Shown here: one piece after another, positions 1 to 7,514 of the stretch
Layout: every line of letters begins with the position of its first letter
Position numbering within the stretch: the first letter of the stretch is position 1
Assembly (NCBI GenBank): GCA_002319795.1
Contig: DCFU01000004.1
Span: forward strand, 30,235-94,234
Direction: 5' to 3'
Length of the DNA stretch: 64,000 nucleotides
Source of the DNA: Megamonas sp. UBA1796
Lineage (GTDB): Bacteria; Bacillota; Negativicutes; Selenomonadales; Selenomonadaceae
Program-made: the position numbers and the translations under genes
The notes under the pieces: generated by a model
Seen by the model: the letters and a program-made list of their open reading frames with translations, nothing else
What the model was told of the DNA's origin: nothing
Databases searched by the model: none

Positions 1-1756
1 TCAAGCTGACAATCCGCTCCACGACATTTTGCAACTCACGCACATTTCCTGGCCAGGTATATTGTTGAATTTGGACAAGAACCTCCGGGTCGATTGAAAA
101 TCCTCTATCGTGTTTATCTAAACGTTCTAAGAAATAATTAAAAAGCTGCACGATGTCTTCGAAACGTTCCCGCAATGGAGGTATCATGATTGAAATGACA
201 TGCAAGCGATAATACAAATCCTTGCGAAAAGTTCCCTTTTCGACTTCTTCCTTTAAATTTTTATTCGTCGCACAAATGATACGCACATCCACTGGAATCA
301 ATTTATCACCGCCAAGGCGTGTGACGCTTCGCTCTTGTATCACTCGCAGTAAAGCAACTTGTTGCTCCAACGGCATATCGCTGATTTCATCCAAGAAAAG
401 TGTACCTCCACCGGCGAGTTCAAATTTCCCAGGCTTTCCGCCCCGTTTTGCTCCCGTAAATGCACCGTCTGTATAACCGAAGAGCTCACTGCCAATCAAT
501 TCGCGCGGTATAGCGCCACAATTCACAGCAATGAATGGTCCGCCACGGCGGTCACTTTTATTATGGATTGCCTGTGCAAAAATCTCTTTGCCGGTACCGC
601 TCTCTCCCTGCAATAAGACATTGGACATGGAATTGGCAGCCAGCGAGGCTATGCGGACAGCCTCGGAGATACCCTGACTCGTACCGATGATGTCGCTGAA
701 CTGCAATGTCCCATAATGTCCACTGAAACGATTTACCAAATCCTGTACTTGCTGAATGGACCGTAGGAGAATCACCCCACCGAGTACTTTCCCCTGCTCA
801 TCGGTGATTGGCTCTACTGAAACCAGACAATGCAGGAGTCCCTTCCCGGAGTCCAGCATCAATTCTACATCGGCACAGGCCTCGCATCGCTCCAAGGTAC
901 GGTAGATAAACGCACACTTTTCTCGGAAAACAGATTCAATTTGGAATCCCGGCTTTATTTCGGATTGATGCTGGTCAAAGCCGAGGATCTGCCGTGCTAT
1001 AGGGTTCATTTCACTAATAATCCCCTTGCTGTTGACCACGATGACACCATCCGACATCGTATTGAAAATATTGGTGAGGCGCTGGTTGGTTATCTTCAAT
1101 TCATGGTTCTTGTTGCGGATGCTCAATTGCGCCATAATAGCCTCAGCTCCTGCTACAGCCATTCCTAAGGTATGCAGGTGAGCTGCTGCGGAAGCTCCTG
1201 AAATATCAAGAGCACCCAACAGATTCCCCCCCATGTCAAGGATGGGAGAAGCAGAACATGTTAATCCGTGATGTTGGCGGCAGTAATGTTCGGGGCCAGA
1301 GACCTGAATAGGCTTTTTCAAAACCAAGGCAGTACCGATAGCATTCGTACCAGCCTCGTTCTCACTCCAGCTGGCTCCTTGGTAAAAGCTCACGGTCATG
1401 GGATTTTGTAACGTATCTCGGTCTCCCATGATTTCCATGATATATCCGCGCACATCTGTCAAGGCAACGACAAAACCCGAACCGGCGACTACTTCATAAA
1501 GATTCTGCATGAACGGCTTGGCAATTTCAATCAATTCTGTATTTTGCTCCAATAATACGGCCAGACTGTTTGCGCCCAGGCCAGCATGCACACGATGCTC
1601 CATGGGATCTGTTGAGGCTTTTCGACAGCGGATCCAAGAATCCAAGATATCTTTTTTCACCTTAGGAAAGGCCCCCGCATTGATTTGTGACGACATAATA
1701 AAGTTTTGCCATGATGATCCAATCGTGTCGGTACATTTTTCAATAGAAATCTGCAT
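1..1756 (-). CDS. Sigma-54-dependent activator, GAF-PAS-AAA+ (AcoR-like), 3' end off window
   Basis: This is an enhancer-binding activator of sigma-54 RNA polymerase; 585 codons are present and the C-terminal HTH lies beyond base 1. An N-terminal GAF-like sensor (about residues 60-215) is followed by a PAS domain (about 235-345) and the AAA+ domain (from about 355). Visible motifs are Walker A GESGTGKE near residue 383, the sigma-54 contact loop GAFTGA near 431, and WPGNVREL near the edge. The order matches AcoR-type regulators, which usually control an adjacent catabolic operon. That target probably lies left of the window, since nothing downstream of a -24/-12 site is visible here. The PAS domain is unusually cysteine-rich (CEACADVE around residues 297-304). 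ATG at 1754-1756 is the first Met of the frame. Family confident; ligand unknown. Confidence 0.9.
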   Translation of the reverse strand, partial: MQISIEKCTDTIGSSWQNFIMSSQINAGAFPKVKKDILDSWIRCRKASTDPMEHRVHAGLGANSLAVLLEQNTELIEIAKPFMQNLYEVVAGSGFVVALTDVRGYIMEIMGDRDTLQNPMTVSFYQGASWSENEAGTNAIGTALVLKKPIQVSGPEHYCRQHHGLTCSASPILDMGGNLLGALDISGASAAAHLHTLGMAVAGAEAIMAQLSIRNKNHELKITNQRLTNIFNTMSDGVIVVNSKGIISEMNPIARQILGFDQHQSEIKPGFQIESVFREKCAFIYRTLERCEACADVELMLDSGKGLLHCLVSVEPITDEQGKVLGGVILLRSIQQVQDLVNRFSGHYGTLQFSDIIGTSQGISEAVRIASLAANSMSNVLLQGESGTGKEIFAQAIHNKSDRRGGPFIAVNCGAIPRELIGSELFGYTDGAFTGAKRGGKPGKFELAGGGTLFLDEISDMPLEQQVALLRVIQERSVTRLGGDKLIPVDVRIICATNKNLKEEVEKGTFRKDLYYRLHVISIMIPPLRERFEDIVQLFNYFLERLDKHDRGFSIDPEVLVQIQQYTWPGNVRELQNVVERIVSL

Positions 1757-2020
1757 ATTGTCACCCACCTGTCATTCAATCCCCGAAAAGCCATTATTTT
1801 TATGATTACAAATAGCTATACCAAAGGGTCTGTAGCGTTTCTCCCTGCAGCTTCAGTGCTGCCCACAACCAAAAACTGGTGAAACAGGGCATGTCAGCTA
1901 TCGAGTAGTCATCCTCCCGGTAATCCATCTTTATATTATACCCAGATGGATAAAAAAAAAGCAATAGATAGCTGCGTCAAAAACCTTTCCAGCGCTAGGT
2001 TTACCATAGATATGTTACAA
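1757..2020. other. Intergenic region upstream of the sigma-54 activator
   Basis: No credible gene is visible on either strand. The stretch should carry the promoter of the leftward activator gene; I could not pick convincing -35/-10 or -24/-12 boxes by eye. Confidence 0.5.
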
Positions 2021-2065
2021 AAACAAAGCATAACACAAAGCTCCCCTTTGTGTTATGCTTTGTTT
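2021..2065. terminator. Perfect 20-bp inverted repeat, probable bidirectional terminator
   Basis: Arms 2021-2040 and 2046-2065 are perfectly complementary over 20 bp around a 5-nt loop. Read leftward, the second arm ends in GTTTTTG, a short U-tract. It lies beyond the lmo0937-like gene and ahead of the start of the activator gene, so it would separate the two units. It is much longer than needed for a terminator; a transcript crossing it would be RNase III-like double-stranded RNA. Confidence 0.7.
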
Positions 2066-2113
2066 GCCGGCAAAAACGTTGCAAGACGTAGTACAACTGC
2101 CACGAACTGTATG

Positions 2114-2150
2114 TAAAAAAAGGACAGAGAATATATCCCCTGCCCTCTTT
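2114..2150 (-). terminator. Rho-independent terminator of the lmo0937-like gene
   Basis: Read leftward, 2150-2140 (AAAGAGGGCAG) pairs with CTGTCCTTTTT using two G-U pairs, and the stem runs directly into a T-tract. It starts 30 nt after the stop codon at 2180. Confidence 0.75.
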
Positions 2151-2179
2151 AAAACACAATATTTGACAAAGAACGCATT

Positions 2180-2329
2180 CTACCATGAACGTCTTCCTGA
2201 AATGAAGTTAACCAAAAACATCACGACGGCAATTACAAGTAAAATATGAAGCAGACCGCCCAGTGTATATGAAGTAAGCATACCAATCAGCCACATCACG
2301 ACTAAGATAATGATGATTGTATTTAACAT
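2180..2329 (-). CDS. Lmo0937-family small membrane protein (49 aa)
   Basis: A 49-residue, very hydrophobic protein starting MLNTIIIILVVMWLIG and ending SGRRSW. Two transmembrane stretches (about residues 3-20 and 26-43) are separated by a short polar turn, with a basic C-terminal tail. Length and composition match the lmo0937 family (DUF5670), single-gene membrane proteins of unknown role that are often stress-induced in Firmicutes. The ATG at 2329 is preceded by the ribosome binding site AAGGAAGG at the right distance. It is a monocistronic unit with a terminator just downstream and a long dyad upstream (2381-2420). The function is not known. Confidence 0.85.
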   Translation of the reverse strand: MLNTIIIILVVMWLIGMLTSYTLGGLLHILLVIAVVMFLVNFISGRRSW

Positions 2330-2380
2330 GTTTTACCTTCCTTCATTTTTTTATTTACAGATCAGAACATTTTTACAACG

Positions 2381-2420
2381 TTCTTTCATCATCCAACAAC
2401 GTTGTGCGTTGATGAAAGAA
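2381..2420. promoter_or_regulatory. 40-bp nested dyad upstream of the lmo0937-like gene
   Basis: An 11-bp perfect inverted repeat (TTCTTTCATCA at 2381-2391, TGATGAAAGAA at 2410-2420) encloses a second palindrome, ACAACGTTGT, at 2396-2405. The octamer ACAACGTT also recurs at 2375-2382. It sits about 50 nt ahead of the lmo0937-like start, where an operator or a structured 5' leader would be expected. It has no U-tract in either direction, so a terminator is unlikely. Confidence 0.55.
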
Positions 2421-2578
2421 TGATTTATTAATTTGTAACTCAAAACTGTATCTGTGAATAGCTCGGCCTCATCTATCTATGAGTAGTATGCAATACTTTC
2501 ATTTTGCGATGTAAAAAAATATTGTAGCTCTGATTTCTCAAAACCACAACATTTATTATAGTGTCTTTTAAATTTAGG

Positions 2579-3007
2579 TTATTTATTATTTGGGAACAAC
2601 TGCAGTACAGTTGCTTCAATTTCAACAACCTTCAAATCATGTTGTTGATTTTCAATCCATTGACGGTCATTCCAATCCTGCCATTCTTCATTATCGTAAC
2701 GTTGCAATGCAACTTCATGTCTTTGCATTTCTAGTTCATTAAGATACTGTCTTTCATTATCTTGCTGAAGATACAAATCATGTCGTTGGTTTTCTTTTAC
2801 CTGGCGATCATTCCAATCTTTCACATTTTCATTAGCATGCTGCTTTAGTTCTACGGAATGTCGTTGAATTTCTTGTAAATGTTGATCATTATGTTGTTGT
2901 TGCCAATCCTCCCTGGGAGAAGCCTCTGACAGCGTTGTATTAAGACCAATTTGCATTACACCTGCCATCAACGAACAAATAAGAAGTTTTTTTATAAGTG
3001 TTTTCAT
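2579..3007 (-). CDS. Secreted Gln/His-rich protein with two DWNDRQ repeats
   Basis: I do not recognise a named family. Residues 1-29 form a signal peptide (KTLIKKLL core, hydrophobic stretch, SEA-S cleavage site). The mature protein is highly charged and rich in Gln, His, Asn and Asp, with no cysteine. It contains two copies of a roughly 32-residue unit, residues about 47-78 and 93-124, each beginning [IM]QRH, passing through DWNDRQ and ending ENQ[RQ]HDL. Its composition suggests a soluble or helical exported protein; the regular His/Asp spacing could bind metal, but this is inference. ATG at 3005-3007 has an AAAGGA site upstream. Monocistronic, with AT-rich decayed DNA upstream. Confidence 0.75.
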   Translation of the reverse strand: MKTLIKKLLICSLMAGVMQIGLNTTLSEASPREDWQQQHNDQHLQEIQRHSVELKQHANENVKDWNDRQVKENQRHDLYLQQDNERQYLNELEMQRHEVALQRYDNEEWQDWNDRQWIENQQHDLKVVEIEATVLQLFPNNK

Positions 3008-3058
3008 AATTCAAATCCTTTCATACAATAAGTTTTCCGTCAACACAAAATCACTGGT

Positions 3059-3084
3059 AAACTTGTTTAGGAATAAACAAGTTT
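3059..3084 (-). terminator. 11-bp hairpin after a relic reading frame
   Basis: AAACTTGTTTA (3059-3069) and TAAACAAGTTT (3074-3084) pair perfectly around GGAA. Leftward, it begins exactly at the TAA that ends the relic frame at 3084-3209, so it may be that gene's old terminator. It also sits about 50 nt upstream of the secreted repeat protein, so an operator or leader role is possible. Confidence 0.45.
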
Positions 3085-3209
3085 TATGAATCTGCAACAA
3101 TTCTGTTGATTCGGGACTTCATTAAACTTTTAATCTGCCTTTCAATCTCAGTTACAGGTACTTCTTTGCCAACATGTCCAGCAAAATTGATTGGGTCTTG
3201 GCGCCCCCA
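3084..3209 (-). pseudogene. Possible 3' relic of a lost gene (41 codons)
   Basis: A leftward open stretch of 41 codons with protein-like composition (GHVGKEVPVTEIERQIKSL near its middle) ends at a TAA directly followed by a hairpin. There is no start codon, and a stop lies immediately upstream. This looks like the surviving C-terminus of a degraded gene, but I cannot name the family. Chance cannot be excluded at this length. Confidence 0.25.
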
Positions 3210-3826
3210 TTATTATGCTAAGTTTACTTTAAAAATTGTACCTCTGCTGAAAGATAACCTTAGAAAAATACGTATGCCAATGATTTCAATATTTTTCTCT
3301 CCTTTTTCATACCTTTTATCGCAATACGATAGGTCTATATTCTCTTACCAATGCTTCAGCAAAATGAAATCGATATCTATTCCATTAAAAATCATTGATA
3401 AAATCAGCAGATATATGAACCTGCTATTAATAAAGAGCAACGTATATTATTGATGATCTATATTTTTGGTATTTGAACAACAAAAAAACCCCCATCGATG
3501 GGCATCGTATCTACGAGAGAATTACGACCATATTTACAAGGGTTTAAAAAAGTTCTATTAAATTGGCTCTATTTGTATTATAACATAATTAATAACAATT
3601 GTCTAAGAATTTCTTATTTTTGTTTATATTAATTTAAAAACAACATAATCTATCCGCAATAACATAATATCCCAATGGTTGCAAAATCTTTACACAAACA
3701 ATGTTTGCTTGTGCCCATACATGTACTTTTCCTTGTTCGTAAAATTTTGCGATGGCGTGCATTTGCCGCAGATATTTCTCGACAATAGACTTTCCATCCT
3801 ACAGGGGGCTGGTAACAAACTCCAGC
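3210..3826. other. AT-rich decayed intergenic DNA
   Basis: About 0.6 kb of AT-rich DNA with only short, interrupted reading frames on both strands. The one 115-codon rightward frame (3106-3453) has no ribosome binding site and unbalanced composition. A perfect palindrome CCCATCGATGGG at 3491-3502, followed leftward by GGTTTTTTTG, could be an old terminator. I see no transposase or complete mobile element. Confidence 0.45.
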
Positions 3827-3868
3827 TTTCGTGAAGAATGAATTTTTCATTATCCATTCTTCACGAAA
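3827..3868. terminator. 14-bp perfect inverted repeat after the metallo-hydrolase gene
   Basis: Arms 3827-3840 and 3855-3868 (TTTCGTGAAGAATG and its complement) enclose a 14-nt loop. It lies 15 nt past the stop of the metallo-beta-lactamase-fold gene and is its likely transcript end, although no long U-tract follows. Confidence 0.5.
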
Positions 3869-3883
3869 TCCCATACGTAATAC

Positions 3884-4723
3884 TTAATCTATATGAATGA
3901 CCTGACTTACACAGCAATGAATGAACTGTTTACCAAAGGTGTGTTGTAACTCTGCCATCATAGCAAATCCGGTACAATGGCTTGCCGCAACAAAGTCTGG
4001 CGCAAAGTTTTTAATTGCTTCCAAAGATTTATTTCTTTGTTCTGCCGCTACAGGTCCCAAATGCATTCCGCCAATCCAACCCCGCAGATGTGTCATTTGT
4101 GTGATTGCAAGCCCATATTCGATGATATTGATCATTCCAGAATGTGCACAGCCGCTAATAACAACAAGTCCGGATGCAGTTATATAATAAAGCGAACTAT
4201 CATCTTCAAGCTCATCCTGGCAATCCATACATTTGTCAATCGTTGTGATAAGTTTTGTATCACCCACTTCATAAGAAGTCTTACGAGGTATCTGTCCTCC
4301 AAATACGAGTTGCTCACAAATTTCCAAAGGTTTATCTGAAAAATGCCATTCTGCACCCCATGTGGTAAGTTTCTCCTTTATGCACGATATGCCTATCTCA
4401 TGTTTATGCCCTCCTGCAACAGAGAAACGCTCTTTAAAAATATTGGGATGTGCATACACTGGTATTGGCTTGCTGCGATGCTCCAATATATACTCCAGCC
4501 CTCCCGCATGGTCATAATGTCCATGGCTTAAGACAATTGCATCAAGTTGATCTGGATGAACACCTAATAAACTCAGATTGTGAATGACTGCTCCCGACTG
4601 GCCTGTATCCATTAAAATCTTATGTCCAGAAGTTTCCAGAAGTAAGGAGAAACCATGTTCGCCTAAAAAAGGACGTGATGCAGAAATAGGTACATAGTTA
4701 TCAATAACAACAGTAACTTTCAA
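3884..4723 (-). CDS. Metallo-beta-lactamase-fold hydrolase
   Basis: A 279-residue cytoplasmic metallo-beta-lactamase-fold protein. The dinuclear-metal motif HGHYDHAGG lies around residues 67-75, with further ligands in SGCAHSG (about 191-197) and ASHCTG near the C-terminus. Size and motif pattern match the subgroup annotated as 7,8-dihydropterin-6-yl-methyl-aminobenzene phosphate synthase-like MBL proteins, whose true substrates are mostly unknown. The start is TTG at 4723, supported by AGGAGG nine bases upstream; there is no ATG near it. The gene stands alone, divergent from the EamA transporter. Family confident, substrate unknown. Confidence 0.85.
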   Translation of the reverse strand: MKVTVVIDNYVPISASRPFLGEHGFSLLLETSGHKILMDTGQSGAVIHNLSLLGVHPDQLDAIVLSHGHYDHAGGLEYILEHRSKPIPVYAHPNIFKERFSVAGGHKHEIGISCIKEKLTTWGAEWHFSDKPLEICEQLVFGGQIPRKTSYEVGDTKLITTIDKCMDCQDELEDDSSLYYITASGLVVISGCAHSGMINIIEYGLAITQMTHLRGWIGGMHLGPVAAEQRNKSLEAIKNFAPDFVAASHCTGFAMMAELQHTFGKQFIHCCVSQVIHID

Positions 4724-4990
4724 AATAAATTTCCTCCTTTATGAATCGATGTTTTTTTTAATAAATGTACAGTAACACAGTGCAATGTGCCGTACATTTA
4801 TATACAATTTACCTAAAAGATGACATACTATTTCTGTATAGGATACAATCATAACATACGAACAGGTCTTTGTACCATTGTTTTCAAAGCTTATGAAGCA
4901 CAAACCTAAAATTTCACCGCAATTTTCTACAATACAAGCTCCTTTACAAAGTTTATACTGAACAAAAAAACTTAAAAGGAGTCCTTTGTT

Positions 4991-5884
4991 ATGTTTTCTA
5001 TTGGTAAAAAAATCCTAAATAGTGCTTCCTTCAATCTTTCTGCCGCCATGATTATCGTCGGCAGTTCGGTTATTTGCGGTAAAACGATTACCCAGGATTT
5101 CCCGCTTTTTCTTGCATCGGAACTACGTTTTTTAATTGCTGCCGGACTTTTCCTGCCACTAAAAATTTATCGCCGTGAACTTTTTCATTTGCCGCAGCAT
5201 GACTGGATACTACTTACAATCATGGCCTTTTGCGGACAAATCCTGTTTACAATTCTCTTACTGCTCGGCCTTCGCTATACATCAGGCATGAATGCAGGAA
5301 CCCTGACCAGTACGACCCCATTTTTTATGGCCCTTTTTTCTTTTTTTATCTTAAAGGAAATACTTGGTCTGCAACAAATTTTTGGTCTGCTATTTGCCTT
5401 CAGCAGTATTTTTTTATTGGGCTTTGATACATTCCACTCACTGACAACCGCCAATGGTCAGCAATGGTTTGGCAATCTGCTTGTCCTAACCGCCGTCGCA
5501 AGTGAAGCAGTATTCCTGCTGCTTGGAAAAAAACTCCATACCCGGATTTCCTGTCAATCTACTACTGCACTGCTTTGCTTGCTCGGCGCTGTTTTCTGTC
5601 TGCCGCCCGCACTTTTTGAGTCTATGCATTTTGATTTTTTATCCTTGACCGCAACAGATGTTGTTGCTATGCTTTATTTTGGAGTTGTGTATACAGATAT
5701 TGCCTATCTTCTTTGGTTTCGAGGTGCTGCCCGCTCCAGCGGAGCGACAGCCAGTGCTTTTACCGCACTCATGCCGCTATCTGCTTCATTGCTATCCGCC
5801 TTCTTTCTCAATGAACATATGTCCTATTGGCAAACAAGCGCCTTGGCAGCAGCAGTCACCTCTATATTGTTGCTCACTCTATAA
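4991..5884 (+). CDS. EamA/DMT-superfamily transporter
   Basis: A 297-residue integral membrane protein with about ten hydrophobic segments in two homologous halves, the two-EamA-domain design of drug/metabolite exporters (YdcZ/RhaT-like). The first half ends near residue 145 with FALSSIFLLG-like helices and the second begins with the QWFGNLLVLTA segment. Such proteins export amino acids, nucleosides or drugs; the substrate cannot be read from sequence. The ATG has an AAAAGGAG site. The AraC gene begins 30 bp downstream on the same strand, so the pair is probably an operon or a regulator/target unit. Confidence 0.88.
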   Translation: MFSIGKKILNSASFNLSAAMIIVGSSVICGKTITQDFPLFLASELRFLIAAGLFLPLKIYRRELFHLPQHDWILLTIMAFCGQILFTILLLLGLRYTSGMNAGTLTSTTPFFMALFSFFILKEILGLQQIFGLLFAFSSIFLLGFDTFHSLTTANGQQWFGNLLVLTAVASEAVFLLLGKKLHTRISCQSTTALLCLLGAVFCLPPALFESMHFDFLSLTATDVVAMLYFGVVYTDIAYLLWFRGAARSSGATASAFTALMPLSASLLSAFFLNEHMSYWQTSALAAAVTSILLLTL

Positions 5885-5913
5885 GCAAACCAATAAAAAA
5901 GGAGTCTCATGCC

Positions 5914-6753
5914 ATGCATACCACAACCATGCTGCCTAAAGATGCGATTGTCTGTAAACATATTCCACTATTTGGCGGATTTGAACTCCTGCAAGCCACG
6001 TACTACCGACAACGTTTCAGCCGACATACACATGCCGGCTACGCCTTCGGCATCATTACGAACGGCCAGCTAGATTTTTCCTATCGCCACCAAAGCTGGC
6101 ACGCCCTGCCCGGTGATATCAACCTGGTTGTCCCCGGTGAAGCACACGATGGACAAGCAAAAGACGCTACTGGTTGGTCTTATCGCATGCTCTACCTGCC
6201 AGCCTCTATCCTACAAAATGCTGCATACCAACTGACAGAGCATGACCAGATGCCTTGGTTTTTACCCGGCAGTATTGAGCATAGTCCTTTAGCGTCTTCC
6301 CTTGCCGTATTGCACAGTTGTTTAGCCGATACGGCTGCAGATTCCCTGCAACAGGAATCTGCGTTGCTTTATTGGTTAACTAACTTCATATGCTACTATG
6401 GTGATCTAAAAAAATGCAAATATCCAGTTGGCCAGGAACCTGCAGCCATTTCCCGTATCATCGATTATCTGCACACAAAATACGCCGAAACCATTCCTCT
6501 GCAAAAACTTGCAACAATAGCCGGACTAAGTCCCTATCATCTGTTGCGCGCCTTTGAAAAATCCACAGGGCTGCCACCGCATCTCTATCAACAGCAGTTA
6601 CGCATCCAAAAAGCAAAAACACTTTTGGCACAAGGTCATCCCCCAGCCATAGTTGCACTTAGTACTGGTTTTTACGACCAAAGCCACCTAACCCGGCAAT
6701 TTAAAAAAATAACCGGCCTCACCCCAGTTGGCTATCAAAAAACAATACTATAG
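5914..6753 (+). CDS. AraC-family transcriptional regulator
   Basis: A 279-residue regulator with an N-terminal cupin-like ligand domain (about residues 10-150; the HTHAGYAFGIITNG stretch near residue 38) and a C-terminal double HTH (about 180-279) with the hallmark LA...AGLSPYHL...F and GFYDQSHLTRQFKKITG motifs. The ATG at 5914 is chosen because GGAG lies nine bases upstream; an in-frame ATG at 5827 would begin inside the transporter gene. It follows the EamA exporter by 29 bp and most likely controls it, a common pairing in Firmicutes. The effector is unknown. Confidence 0.88.
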   Translation: MHTTTMLPKDAIVCKHIPLFGGFELLQATYYRQRFSRHTHAGYAFGIITNGQLDFSYRHQSWHALPGDINLVVPGEAHDGQAKDATGWSYRMLYLPASILQNAAYQLTEHDQMPWFLPGSIEHSPLASSLAVLHSCLADTAADSLQQESALLYWLTNFICYYGDLKKCKYPVGQEPAAISRIIDYLHTKYAETIPLQKLATIAGLSPYHLLRAFEKSTGLPPHLYQQQLRIQKAKTLLAQGHPPAIVALSTGFYDQSHLTRQFKKITGLTPVGYQKTIL

Positions 6754-6888
6754 ATGAATACCTTGCGGACACACGAACACATAGAGTTCAGCAAAAACAG
6801 TATCCTCAAGCAACAAATAACATATGGCTTTTTTAACTATAGATATAGCCAATATGGTATTTTATTATTATTTGGAGGTCTTAGCAAT

Positions 6889-7497
6889 ATGAAATTAGCT
6901 GCCTATCAATCAATTGCTACCGATATTGCCAAACGAATTGTGAATGAAGATTTTCATATTGGTGACAAAATTTCGGGACGTACACTGCTCGCAGGCCAAT
7001 ATGCAGTATCACCAGAAACGATCCGAAAAGCAATTGGTCTTTTAAAGTCCGCAAATATAGTGACAGTATCCCAAGGAAAAGAAATCAAAATTTCTTCTTT
7101 AGAACAAGCACGTCTATTTATTGCACATCAAAAAGAAATGGATTCTGCTTATTCCTTAAAACAAGAGCTGGAATTATTGGTCAAGGAAAAAGAAGAAATT
7201 GACCAACGTTTTCATAACATTACGAACAAAATCATGCAGTATTCTGACCGTTTAAAAAACATTATGCCCTATAATCCTATTGAAATAAACATTACAGCAA
7301 CATCAACAATTATTGGAAAATCTTTGCAGGAACTTAACTTTCGCCAGGAAACTGGCCACTTAGTCATTGCTATTCGCAGAGGTACACATGTCTTTATTGC
7401 ACCCGATCCAAATGAACGTTTATGGGAAAATGACCGAATCGTAGTTATTGGACCCACAAATTGTATTGAACTTGTCAAAATGTTTCTTAAAAAATAA
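6889..7497 (+). CDS. BusR-like GntR/RCK_C transcriptional regulator
   Basis: A 202-residue protein with a GntR winged helix at residues 1-70 (YAVSPETIRKAIGLLK recognition region), a charged coiled coil at about 84-125 and a C-terminal RCK_C (TrkA-C) domain at about 130-202. This architecture and length are those of BusR, the c-di-AMP-binding repressor of the BusAB osmolyte transporter in Lactococcus and Streptococcus. Start at ATG 6889, with TTTGGAGG at the right distance; the longer open frame from 6754 lacks a site. It converges on the ClC gene that carries the same RCK_C domain. No bus genes are in the window, so its targets are inferred only. Confidence 0.82.
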   Translation: MKLAAYQSIATDIAKRIVNEDFHIGDKISGRTLLAGQYAVSPETIRKAIGLLKSANIVTVSQGKEIKISSLEQARLFIAHQKEMDSAYSLKQELELLVKEKEEIDQRFHNITNKIMQYSDRLKNIMPYNPIEINITATSTIIGKSLQELNFRQETGHLVIAIRRGTHVFIAPDPNERLWENDRIVVIGPTNCIELVKMFLKK

Positions 7498-7514
7498 TTT
7501 TCCAAACGTCGTTC

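Noticed and set aside
3106..3453. 115-codon rightward reading frame
   Set aside because: No ribosome binding site, AT-driven composition, overlaps hairpin and relic on the other strand; likely chance.
3650..3874. 74-codon leftward frame after the metallo-hydrolase
   Set aside because: Starts inside a 14-bp hairpin, no good site, Cys-rich chance composition.
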